Positions 45,817-57,021 of a stretch of 64,000 bases of DNA are shown here, one piece after another. Position numbers and translations under genes: made by a program. Within the stretch, counting starts at the first letter, position 1; every line of letters starts with the position of its first letter. The notes below the pieces were generated by a model. The model was not told the DNA's origin. It saw nothing but the letters and a program-made list of their open reading frames with translations, and did no database searches. Location: the NCBI GenBank assembly GCA_902806595.1, contig CADCXC010000003.1, positions 1,550,001 to 1,614,000 of the forward strand. The letters run 5' to 3'. This DNA is from Pyrenopolyporus hunteri. Its lineage: Eukaryota; Ascomycota; Sordariomycetes; Xylariales; Hypoxylaceae.

Positions 45817-47422
45817 TCACTTCTTCCCCTCGCCCTCATCTTCAGCCTCTCCGTACATCTGCAAATACGTAGCCCGCAGCCTCGTCCGCAGGTGCTCCGC
45901 CGCGGTGAGGACTTTCCCGCGGTTCTGGCCATGGGCCTGGGCCTGGGCCTGGTCCGAGGCGGCGGCCTGCTTGACGCGCTCGCTCGGCACGGGCGCGAGC
46001 GACGTGTCGTCCGCCGGGTGGCAGAAGTACACGAGGGAGTACCGCGGGTCGGCGGCGGATTCGCCCGGGACGGATGGCACGGACGGGGGCGCGGATGGGG
46101 ATGGGGAGGGGGACGGGGAGGGGAAGGCGACGCGGTGCACGGTGCTGCGCAGAAGCCCGTTGGTCCAGTACGAGAGCAGGTCGCCGATGTTGACCAGGAT
46201 CGGGGGCGGCGCGTCAGCATTAGCACTAGACTTAGCGTTGGTGCTGGGGTTGGCGTTGGAACCCCCCTCCCCGTCCTCGCCGCCGCTCCGCTCGTCCGAG
46301 GGGTCCACGGGCACGGGGGCCCAGAGCCCGGACCGCGGCTCGAGGATCTCGAGGCCGGCCTGGCCGCGCAGGCGGAAGAGCAGCGTGACGGACCCGTAGT
46401 CCGAGTGCGCGCCCGCGCGCACGTCGCCGGCCCGCGCCCCGGGCGCGCTGCCCGGCGGCGGGTAGTAGAGGAGGCGCAGGATGGAGCCGGAGGGGAGGGC
46501 CGGGTCGTGCGCGGACGAGAAGAAGTCGGGGGGGTTGACCTGTGCGTGGGTTAGTGGGCGGGTGCTTCGAGAGGGAGTGGTGGTCTAATTGGGGTTGAGG
46601 TGATTGGGTTGGAGATGATAGCTGGAGAAGGGGGGGGGGATGGATTCGAATGAGAGCTTAGGTAGGCAGGTAGGTACTTACCCCCAAGCCGATACCGAAG
46701 AGCAGCAGCAGCTTCTGGCAGAGCCCGTGGCACGACTTCTGGAAGGCGGCGAGTTGAGCTTGGTGAGGCTCTATGCTCTGTGGGATGGGCTGTGTGGCCT
46801 TGCCGTCGACGAAGGGCCCGAAGTTGAAGCCCCTTTTCGTTGCTTCTGATCAGCCTACGTTCTCTGTCATAGAGAGGGGTGACACGAGGAGTGGACTATG
46901 CGGTACTACTGACTCCTTAAAGTCTCCGACCTAGTGAGTGCCGAAGGTATTAGTCCTAAGTGATCTGTCTGCCTTGGTTATTCGAGGCGGCGCAGCTTAC
47001 CCGTTGGGTTTTGGGGTCCAAGGTCTCGGTATGCATGCCAGACCACCCCTGGTTGTTCTTCTCGATTTTACATCTTTGCTTGTCTTCGAGGGGCGAGTTG
47101 AATAAGATGCGCGACTATAGGTTTCATATGGGGTGATATTAGATTGCGAGTCTTGTCCGTAGCTATAACTGAACTAGACGAAGAGGGGATTGCTAGGTAC
47201 TGTGGATGATATAGGTCATAGGTAGGTTTCATGATGAAGATGCCAGCTACCTACCACGTTGAAGGCGTTTTCTATCTGTTCGGCCGAAATATCTCGACCC
47301 GTATTCTTGATGTAGACGAAGCCATAGTCAACCGCGGCGTCTACCAGCTCCTTAGCGACTTGCGCCTGGTCGGCCCCCTCAGCTGAGATATCGATGATGG
47401 GGATCTTTGCGGTCCCAGTCAT
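45817..47422 (-). CDS. 2-oxoglutarate/Fe(II) dioxygenase, isopenicillin-N-synthase fold
   Basis: Five exons in minus order, 47422-47255, 47114-47001, 46930-46914, 46832-46682 and 46539-45817, give 390 aa. The third exon has 17 nt. The N-terminal part (KIPIIDISAEGADQAQVAKE, DYGFVYIKNTGRDI) and WSGMHTETLDPKTQR-VGDFKE-GFNFGPF are the family's DIOX_N order. The iron ligands are His195 and Asp197 (AHSDYGSVTLLF) and His285 (STVHRVAF); Arg316-Tyr-Ser318 is the 2-oxoglutarate clamp. Low-complexity inserts (Ser/Gly/Asn, residues 231-262; Pro-Ser repeats, 290-310) flank the distal histidine and are encoded by GC-rich DNA. All catalytic residues are present, so it should be active. The substrate is unknown, and no biosynthetic genes surround it. 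Confidence 0.87.
46914..46930 (-). other. 17-nt microexon of the dioxygenase gene
   Basis: Between CTAG and a GTCAGT donor lie 17 bases coding VGDFK plus two bases of Glu. They supply the family's conserved GDFKE motif and correct the frame between exons 2 and 4, which otherwise cannot be joined in phase (flanking introns 70 and 81 bp). Confidence 0.85.
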
Positions 47423-48920
47423 GGCTTGCTTGGTTTCGTGGACGTTATTTCTGTTGAACGCTCAAAAGCCAATCATACATAATACAGTTACCTAGGTTGA
47501 TATATAGTGTAGGTTGGACGGCTTATTTCGCTCCAAAGTTACATAATTCTATATCACATAGGCAGTTAATGGCCGAGCTCCTTTCTAGAATTGTTTCATT
47601 AATGCAAGAACGGCAAGCCGCCTCGTGTAGGGTGGTGTCAGATATTCGCGGGTTTGTAAGTGTTTGCCGCTACCAATTCGGCAGACTTAAGCTCGGATTG
47701 CGGACCTCACCGAAGACGTATGCAATTATACATAATTATACATATGGATGTCGTTTGCGTTTGCTAGCAGTCGCATCACTTTGATAAGCATCCGACAGCT
47801 ATTCCAAATCGAGATAACTACCACTATATTCAATACGCTAAAGTTTAAATAAGACCCGTTAGAATTCAGCGTATACCTACTAAAACTCAAGAGACGTCTT
47901 TAGAAGTTTAATATTGGATTAGTCCCCATATCTTTTCGAAAACGCGCCAACTAATACGACACTGAGTAGAATTTCTAATGTGAACAGAACTTGTCAAAAC
48001 GACATCCGTATAATATATACATATACTGATAAGATAGACTGATAAGATAGGCGACACCCGGCATGTAATAATACATGTACCATTACATGTACCTATAGAG
48101 CTGAGGTACCTGTAATAAGGCACCGCCGCATTTGTGTGACGTTTCCTAAGGTGAAACTCTATATGTACCTACCTAGGTGGTAGGTACAAGTTGTGATACA
48201 AGTACATATATATAGGTACCTAGAGTACTTAAGATATGATTGATCTATGGTGATCTCGTTCAAAATTTAACCTAGATACGAGTAAAGTGCGAATCAATTA
48301 TAACAAAGTTGAGGTACATCATATGTATTACATAAACCCCCTCCTTTAAGCTCCAGCTGGCGTAACTGGGCGCGCAGCCGCGCCAAGGTACATGTAGCTC
48401 AAAAGGAAAAAAAAATAAAAAATAAAAAAATAAAAGGGTCCCAACAGCAACCCGTACGCCGCAAGCCGTAAGCCGCTAGTCGATTAGGTACATGTACCTA
48501 CCCCCCTTGTCCTAGGTACCTCTTTCGGCGAGGCTTCGACTCTGAATCGTTCCTCACCTTCAAAACCTCAACTGCCAGGTTCGACTTTCCCACTATAGCG
48601 ACGCAACCACAGCGTGAGAAAGGTGCATCTTGCCTTGCCGTTGCACCACCCCCCTCTCACCCTCTCTCTCTCTCTCTTTTCATACGCCTGCCTAATCTCA
48701 TCCTCGTCGCCCTCTTCACCCTCGTCGTCTCGTTCTTTTTAAGCCCAGTCACTCCTTTCGTTTTCTTTAGTACCCCACCCGTCCTCCTTTCAGCCTGCGA
48801 TCTCAAACCGCAAGCTCTACATAGTCTCCTGCCGTTGGTGTTGTCCGCCACGGATCGACGATCGCCAGGCCGTAGACAAGAAGCAAGAGCAGTGGACTTC
48901 GCGTAGAGCGCGCTTTTCAA
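47423..48920. promoter_or_regulatory. Divergent intergenic region, dioxygenase and MKT1
   Basis: No gene was recognised in 1.5 kb. TAGGTACC-type repeats cluster at 48160-48230. An A-rich tract lies near 48400 and a CT-repeat tract near 48655-48680 in the MKT1 leader. Confidence 0.5.
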
Positions 48921-51809
48921 GATGCCGAGTAAGTCTATCTTTGTTTTCCACTCTTCTCCCACCCGGTTTCGCGAGTTTCGCGAGTCTCGTGTTTTCGTTT
49001 CACCTACTGCTGCTATCACCTTTCCTACTCTACATCCCGCTGCAATAGCCTCCGATCAATTCCCCATCACGTAGATCGCCATTTACTGCTACGTTAGCAC
49101 AAAACCACAACACCTCTACCACCTCCATTACCTATCTTGGGTAGATTTATAGCTACCATGCCTACCTGGGACGCTGGAGATGCGGTCTGTGCGATCGACC
49201 TGAACAGGATTCTTCGATGGCTCCGTCGAGAAGGTCTCCTCGTAACCTTTACTAGTAATCCTCTCTGCGATCCCATATTTCGACAATGGTATCAGAGGTT
49301 GGAGAGTCTATACGGCACTTTGCATGGTACATGAAATGAGACGACTATCTTTCTTCCTCCGCTATTTCGTCACCTTCGTTAGTGAGTCTAGCTAATCCTG
49401 TTCTATAGACACCTACGAGGACCATTGGATCAACGAGCAGGCGGCGTAAGCATACCTTCGTACCATGTCAATCTCCCGTGAATTAACCACCTCCTAGATC
49501 CACCGACGTCTCTCAGCTCGAGGATTGCGCTATTGCGGTCGATGCCTCTTATTACCTGCAACTTTTCCTCGACAATGTTCCCTACCACGAGCCGCTTCTC
49601 CCGGCCCTCGGCGGCTTGACCGGCATCCAGTCGCACATTGAACATGATCTCGACGGTTGGAGCGCGAATCGAACCGTCCCGTTCTTCATCTTCAACGGCC
49701 TATCGATCGAGGGCGAGGATGAGGTGTCTGTCCAGAGGGGAAAGAGAGCGATTGCAGGTACCGACGAGGCCTGGGGTCTTTATTTCCAGAGCCAAGCCAA
49801 CGAAGCTGTTGCGGCTTTCGGCTCTCATAGAGGTATAGCTCTCATCACTATCTTGTGGCTTGACCAGGTTACTTACACGACATAGGAGCTTACCCTGTCC
49901 AGCATCTCTTCCCGCTGCTCCAAGGTATTCTCAAGCGTCGTGGACTCCACTTCTTGGTCCCCCCGTTCAATGCCTCTGCGCAAGTGAGTAGTTCTTCGGA
50001 TCCCGCTTTAGATCTATTTTTAGCTAATGCATTCTAAGCTGGCCTACTTCGACATGATCGACTCGGAGCAGTGTTCAGCCGTCATGGGCTCCCAGGAGCT
50101 GCTGCTTTACCCAATCAAGGATCATGTCATTCGATTCATTGACTGGGATGCGGGCACATTTACCGCCATCTCCAAGAAGAATATCATTAGAGCGCTAGGC
50201 GTGACCGAGCCTCTGTTCATTGACGCACTATTGATGGCGGGAACAACCTTCCTTCCCACTTTTCCTCCCTTGAAGGAGCCTCAAATTAATTCTCGCCAGC
50301 CTCCGTCCGTACAGGATGCCGTGAACATGTTGCGAACCTCGGAGAAGTCGGTCGCGAATGCTTGCAATTCGTTCAACGACATCCTGGGGAAGAATCGAGA
50401 ACAGAACTGGCTGCAGAAATATCGCAAGGCTCGAATGAGTATTGATCATTTCATCTACATCGAGGAGTCGGGGGATATCAAGGTCCATAACTACGATACC
50501 TTGACCCAGGATAACTGGGAATATCTCGGCTATCAACTACCGGCCGAGCTGTTCCACTATCTGAACACGGGTCTTATTGGGGCGCGTATGCTTAGCTGGA
50601 TCTCTCACGGCCGGATCGTTATCCAACCAACCCTAGACGGAGTCAAGTCGGAGGAATACAGACAGCTAGTGACCAGTCAGCTCATGCCCCTGAGAGAGCT
50701 GGCCCTTAGTCTTCTGTTTCCGCGACTACATAGAGGTATTCAGTTTAAGCCAATCACTGTGAAGGTGTGGTACGACGAGAAGTACTCCCACAAGATCGAG
50801 TACCGCTCCCAGGACAACCAAGCTTTGAGCCGAGTGCACACTTGGAACCTCAGTAGCGCGGCTGCAAAGAAGTACTATCCCGATGCCAAGCATGGCTCTA
50901 TCCTCTTTGAGGTGACGGCGTTGAAGAACCCCGAATTCGCAAAGAGTACCATCACCAAGGAAAAGGTCAAGGGCATCGCTTCCGCGGACTTGATTTCGTC
51001 GATCACGCTCTGGCGCTACCTCCATTTACGTGGTTACGTGAACGATAGCCACCAGCTTACGCCTTGGGGCGAGGCCCTAGCCACGTCTCTCAAGGCGCTC
51101 GAGCCTACCGTCAAGAAGAACAGCCAGGTTCCCGGCCTGTTTGAGGCGGTTCTCTTGGCGTACGAGTTGCTGAGGTTCAACCTACTTAATACCCGCAACC
51201 AGCATCCGGAGCTGAACGGTTTGCCTATGAACGGAAGTGAGGATGACAAGGCAAGCTTGTTACTAATCAGCCGTTGCGCGATCTTGTTGAAGCTTCGCCA
51301 CCAGGCGAACGGTTATACCGGTCCGCTAAGCAAGAATTTCCTATGCTTCCGATCGTTGAGTTCATCGATTCGAGAAGCCGGTCGAGATCTTATTGAAGCG
51401 ATTGTGGCATCTATGCTACTATTTGCGCAAACGGAGCGAGACCGAAACGACTACTTGGAGATAGGCCAAAGGTACGTTTTTGTAATTCGGTCGCAAGATA
51501 AGGACGCGCCATATGCTAACAACGTATAGATTGCCTTTCTTGAACGACACGGATGTTGCTCTTGGCATCGCCGTTAAGACTTTATTAGATGATATTCATC
51601 CCAACGAGACTCCCGAGCAGAAGGCGGTGAAGAAGCAAGAGTTCCCCGGCACATTCGTCCCATTTGCGACTCACTTCTTTGAGGATTTAGAGATAGCCTG
51701 CGACTTCTTCAACGCGCTCCATGCAGGTGTCAAAACACTTAACGAGATCCCCGCTGCGGACCGAGCTGCGTGGGATAAGGCAGCTGTGTATCTCCAGCTG
51801 CGACGATAA
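48921..51809 (+). CDS. MKT1: Post-transcriptional regulator MKT1 (XPG/PIN-like)
   Basis: Mkt1 is a FEN1/XPG-like protein that has lost nuclease function; with Pbp1 it promotes translation or stability of selected mRNAs. Six exons, 48921-48927, 49409-49445, 49498-49832, 49886-49983, 50039-51471 and 51530-51809, give 729 aa, and all phases close. Exon 1 is 7 nt (ATGCCGA) before a 481-bp intron; the join gives MPNTYEDHWINEQ. The XPG-N-like part has CAIAVDASYYLQLFLD and LLPALGGLTGIQSHIEHDLD; the XPG-I-like part has LAYFDMIDSEQCSAVMGSQE and LLLYPIKDHVIRFIDW. The Mkt1 N- and C-domains follow (IASADLISSITLWRYLHLRG, DTDVALGIAVKTLLDDIHPN). The later introns are 52-58 bp. Length matches fungal Mkt1. 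The seven-nt exon is the least certain part. Confidence 0.92.
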
Positions 51810-53426
51810 ATTTGAGCTAAGACGTCCCTGAAGTAATACTTCATCGCCAGCCCGGGGTACTTACCACCGATCATGCGAGGGATCATCAGGAAGAGGAGAG
51901 TGAAGATGAAGGTGAAGCGAACTTTTGCAGACGAACGAACCCTGGACGTTATCTGGTTCATTGATTGCATATGCTACTTGGTCTATTGGCTTAGTTCGTC
52001 GCAACATTGCACTAGTCCATTTGGGTTGGCCTGGGAACTAGGTACCTAACCGTGCTTCGGGAGTAAGGCGACCCGCCTATGCATAACGTTGACATATTTC
52101 AAGGCACTTCAAGTTCTTGCGAGGCGTTTTTGGTCGGAAAAAAAAGAAAAGGAAGGGCTCGCCTCTATAGAACCCCGGTCTCCGGTATCGAGTTAAGCCC
52201 TTGTGGGCCTGCAAGGGGCGCCTAGGGGGGGCTATGATGAATTTTGCAGAAATGAGTGATCCGAGAGCTCAAAGATGAAGTTATTGCCAATGAACATTGC
52301 TAGTTAGCTCCCATGAGATAATGAAATACTCGCAGTGGCATATGCAATCATAGCATTCCGTGCTTCTAGCTGCTATTAATGATAATGCTCTTTCTTGGAC
52401 CACTCTACTGCTAGTACTGAATCCCGAATTGAAGCGGGCAACGATCCCGGTACAAGAACGAATAGAAGAGTAGCATGAGGGTGACAATGCTACTACGAGC
52501 GCGTGTAGAAGAAGCGTTTGGTATCTCGATTGAGTAGTAGCATTCGTAATCCCGAGCCTCGTTTCATCTTTACTTAGGTACCTCAGGTAGGTGGTCTGGC
52601 GGTAACCTGCCTCTGAGTAGAAGGTGGCGTAGCTGAGTCTATATCAACGTAGGGATATCATAGGTGTCTATCTAACCTTTAGATGCCAATTAGTATCTGC
52701 CATCTATCTATATAGGTAGATCGGGTGGGAAGACTACTAAGAATAAGCTTAGGAGGGACATTCTCATATTCGATATTCGTAATTTCCCCATTGGCCCGTT
52801 AGTGATCGATCGGTTGATCTATAATATAGACTACGTTGCGGGGTAGCGAAATATAACCAGCTAAAACTGGATTTCTACGTTACAAGTCGAAGGGTCGCGA
52901 TGATAGGAGAGAGAATGAGTACCATTGGTCACCGAATCCCGAAGGACTAACGTCACGAATCAAGGTGAGTCAAAGACTACAAGCACAATGCATAGGTACA
53001 TTTTGGTCGATGCCAAATTATAGCTACATATAGGGCTCCGAGCCTATACCAAGCCGTACATTTCGCCCGAGCTGTGGGTATCAACACTTATTCTCCCCCG
53101 AGGCGTGCAAAAGCCAAATGCTGGCAATATGTTCCTGGTGCAGATGGTCAAGCCTTGGGTATCGATCAACACCTATCCCCCCGTTGGGGTGTGCAAAAAC
53201 AAATGGTGGCAACATGTTCCCGGAACCAATGGCCAAAACGCCAAGTTCCGCCAACGCCTAACAACCATGTAAAAGGGGGTATAATGCGTCTATCCATCCG
53301 TCCGTCCGTCCGTTCATGATAACCGCCATTCCAAGGCATCAATCAGTACCCATATCCTTAGAGTCGTCTACCGAGAAATCGAAATTACATATATAGACCT
53401 ATGCTTGTGGCCCAAGCGATCCAACC
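51810..53426. other. Convergent 3' region, MKT1/RFTS-domain gene
   Basis: No gene I can support. A minus-strand open frame from 51970 has a hydrophobic stretch (FTFIFTLLFLMIP) and a GTAAGT donor, but runs into antisense MKT1. An imperfect tandem duplication lies at 53075-53236. Confidence 0.5.
53075..53236. repeat. Imperfect 80-bp tandem duplication
   Basis: Two copies, about 53075-53151 and 53156-53236. Both begin TGGGTATC, include a GTGCAAAA...CAAATG core and a GGCAA(T/C)ATGTTCC block, and end in GGTCAA or GGCCAA. By eye they are about 75% identical. Confidence 0.8.
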
Positions 53427-55853
53427 TTATATGAGGAGGCCCTGTTTGATGGGTTTCTGGACTGTCTGGCCGTTAAGTTGAACCTCGTCGCGCTTTTGGG
53501 TTTTGTTACCAAGCCGCCGAATCTTTTCAAGGAGATGACTGCGTAATACGTTAGATACGAGGTCCGATAATAAGTTTCGTAAGGTAAAAAGAGAGTAATG
53601 TGATTAAAGAACAGTGGTGAATAAGAGACGTGCTAGGAATTCCAATTAGAAAGGGGAGGGGAATAGACATACTTGATAGGATTTTGTCCTATTTCAGACT
53701 CCTGAAGAGCGAGGTCCATGAGGTTCTGTCGCTTCAATCTTATTTGTTCGATTTCGCCCTGGATATCCTTCTCGTGCGCCTCAAAATGCTTGCTAATTTG
53801 GGCTTGGCCATGTTCCTGATCGGCGGCCCGGACAACGTAGTCACAACCAGGCTCCTCGCAAACCCATGTCTGGTTAGGACCATTGGGCGTGGTGGACGGA
53901 AGCTTCTCGGCACGGAGAAGTATCTTGGCAAGCGTGGCGTCCTTATTATCTTCGCCCTCGTCTTCGTCAGACGGCGAGGTCGAATCCTGTGTCTCCCCGC
54001 TCTGTTCTTCTTCGGTAAGGTACCGTGCTTTTTTCACCGTCTTCGACAAGCCATCATCGTCAAGTTCCATCCCGTCGTCCTTGAGGTTTTCTTCGTAACG
54101 AAAACGCTTCCCGCTTCCAGTAGAGAGACGCAGACCTCCTATGGCACTGTGACGGCTCCCTCTTTCAGCCGGGGGCCCCTTTCCGGCGGTTCTTACATTC
54201 TCTTTTCCTCCCAGAGGGCTTGGCACTTTTTCGTGGGAGGGCTTGGCCTTTTTCTTGCGCCTGACGATCTTCTTTACCGCATCCTCGGAGATCTCCTGGA
54301 ATTGAGGCTGTGTGTCGATGTTTTCTAGCAGCCACTTATAGAATAGGGTCCGACGCCATTCTGGCCCGAGGAGCTGGACAAGATCCCGAGCATAATATTG
54401 ACAAATTTCCGGGGGAGCTCGGTGATTTGAAATGCTCAATTCACGGTAAAGTCTAGTCAACCAGCCGCTAGCGCTCATCTCATCGGGGTGCTTCTTCCCC
54501 TCGCTCATGGCACCTAGTAGCTCGCGTCGGGTGTCCTGCAGAGCCCCCAGGATGGCAGCGACGGAGGCGTTAGTAGGACCGCGAGTATCCGTACGAGACC
54601 CTCCCGCATGGTACGAATCCGGGCGAGTTGCGTTAGTCTCGATGGACGCCCGTATGGAACTGCGTTCCTTAGTCGAGCCACGAGTCGAGTCATCATGCTG
54701 GTCGGGGACGTCAAGCATAATTACGTCGGGACTATGCGAAGACTCGAACGGGATATCGGTAGATAATTTCTGTTTGCCCTTGGCAGACTCGAGTTTTCGG
54801 TAATGCTCATTATCTGACGACTCGGATGTTTCGGGCTTGACAGCCTCACCATTGAGCAAGGCCCTTGAAGTCGGGTTTCGCAATACACCCTTACCCTTAT
54901 TCTTGTTGTCGACGATCTCAACGGAAGCAGACTTCTCTACGGAACGATATGGTATCGCGATTAGACTCTCAGAATCTGGGGTTGTGGCCTTTTTGGGATC
55001 ATTTGATTCTTTTGATCTCAGTTTTTGCGCGATGTCCTACACGCTAGGTTAAATTGATATTGCTCAAGTTTAGATGAAGAGAGGCTTACAGGGTACTGTT
55101 CGACCAACCAGCGATAGAACTTGGTATCTTTAGGGAAGTGAGAAAGTAGAAAAACGGCCTGATCCTTAATTTGCTGGAGCACCTCTGGTAGGGTAACGCC
55201 ATCGCCAACGGTCAAGGCATACTGAACATCCGGTTAGGTTGACTAATCAAACGAGTTAAATAAGAAGATAGCTGACCTACCTTGAAGAAAACATGAGGCA
55301 AGTCTAGCTCAACGTCCCCTAGTGTCTTGTGTCTATTCTTCTTCTTCAAGTGGAGCTTCTCAAGTGCGGTCTCGTACTCGTCTAGTACGGCGTAATGAAG
55401 AGAGATGCCCTGGAACATTGTGTCGCAAATGGGCATGTATGTATCGGATGGGACAATCTCATACCAGCCAGCTTTGCCACTAGCCCAGACCACTGGCATC
55501 GGGAGTCCATCGTCTTTAAGGCCGATAGAGAAGGATTGGGTGTTCTGAATTTGGATCCAAGGCGAGATGCCCTTGATGTGTCGATTGACGAGGAAACCCT
55601 CCTGATCCTTGTCGATTTCAAGCTGTCCACGAACAATCAACGGTCCTTCTAGGTCAACATGTAGCAGGTTCGCCAATGTACCGTCCTTATGATATATGGT
55701 GGCATTGGTAAGTAAGAAACACGGCCAATCGTCCGTGTGCATTCGAGTCGAGGCAGGTTTTAGCACCGAGTCCTCTTTAAAGTATTGGATTGCGCTTTCG
55801 TCGATGGTTGCGACCGTCGAGTCAGACGGCGCTCTTCGTCGACGTCCAACCAT
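53427..55853 (-). CDS. RFTS-domain and zinc-finger protein, possible Raf2/DIM-7-like chromatin factor
   Basis: Four exons in minus order, 55853-55281, 55221-55090, 55036-53673 and 53538-53427, give 726 aa (introns 59, 53 and 134 bp). Residues about 45-235 (DWPCFLLTNATIYHKDGTLA, GFLVNRHIKGISPWIQIQNT, PVVWASGKAGWYEIVPSDTY, FYRWLVEQYP) resemble the replication-foci-targeting fold of DNMT1 and of fungal 'DNMT1 replication foci domain' proteins. The middle is polar with basic and acidic patches. Near residues 624-650, WVCEEPGCDYVV followed by HFEAH suggests one C2H2-like finger, then a coiled segment. S. pombe Raf2 and Neurospora DIM-7 combine RFTS and zinc-finger parts in H3K9 methyltransferase complexes; assignment to them is inference. 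No methyltransferase domain is present. The start is the first ATG, and the frame above begins at a GTG. Confidence 0.75.
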
Positions 55854-57021
55854 TGCGGCGGCGGGTGAGTCCGGGGTTAGCGAGAAACGATGACGGGACG
55901 GGTCGAACACGATTAGATGGAGAGTCGCCTGTCGTCTTAGTGGATGGGCGTATTTACAAATAAAAGAGGAAGAGTAGGAGGTTAAGGAGGTACATTACTT
56001 TGTCGGCGAAACAAAATTGTAATTCCTCACCTAAGAGTGTGTATTCCGAAGGGAAAGGAAAACAAGGATGTGCAAATACCTAGGCTTTGTAAGAAAAAGA
56101 GAAGAGAGTGTTAAGTGCTTTTGGTGACGAAGTTGGAACGCGACCAGCAATAGTGGGACGCGCGCCGAAGGTACCGTACATACCTGCTGTTAATTGACTA
56201 GGTACTTAGGTACACCTCTATATAGGGCTGCGACGGATTAGTCCAGGTGCTACATAGATACCTACCTACCTAGGTACCGGGCTGAATAAGATCTGACCAA
56301 TGATGTTGTGCGTAGACTAATGGAGGGGCATAGCGCGGGGGCTAGCAGTAGTTACCTGTTACCTGCATGTACTGCAGAATAGGTAGGTATCCAGGTACAT
56401 AGGTACCTATTTAGTAGAGACTCTAGAGGTTTTGTAGATGCCCATCAACTTATAAATACCTCTTAAGCACCTGGGTAAGTTTTACATTTAGCACAAAGTG
56501 CTCATTACACATCTGAGTCAGTCATTTTAAGCCCGAACTTGGCTCGATGAGCTGAGACTCTAGCATCCATACCTTATATGTAGTGCATTCCACGATGAGC
56601 TTCAAGCTACTTGCAGCCACATGCACTGACCACGTATAGCCACACCAACTAATACCTAGTACCTAACCTAAGCTTAACCGGAGCAGAAGCGGTGGGTGCG
56701 CTATGCCTAATTCATCGAGGGGCAAGGTCGCTGTGCAGAGCACACAGCAATTCCCATAACCAGGTGGATCAGCCTATAGCGATGCGGATGTCTCCAAGGA
56801 AACTTTTTTTTTTCTCTGGCCCATCAAGTTGGATTCTCCAGACCCTTGCAATCCTCAATCCAATTCAACAGCCTGCCTTTTGCGCCTCGTTCAAGCACAG
56901 CTCAAACACAGGTAAATATTTATAAGTTTTCTATCATCCAGGTTCCGGTGGTGAATCTACGTGACGGTGCAATCAATTCTTATCGAATGGTTTATACCTT
57001 CTTTTCAAGCCATCACTTCGA
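55854..57021. promoter_or_regulatory. Divergent intergenic region, RFTS-domain gene and PUS4
   Basis: 1.2 kb with no gene recognised. TAGGTACC/CCTAGGTA repeats cluster at 56165-56410. Confidence 0.5.

Noticed and set aside
45805..46554. 249-codon plus-strand frame over the dioxygenase
   Set aside because: Antisense to the catalytic exon; a Gly/Arg-rich product without domains.
50039..51471. MKT1 as an active XPG/FEN1 nuclease
   Set aside because: The fold is related, but the Mkt1 branch lacks the full acidic active site, and the length and C-domain match MKT1.
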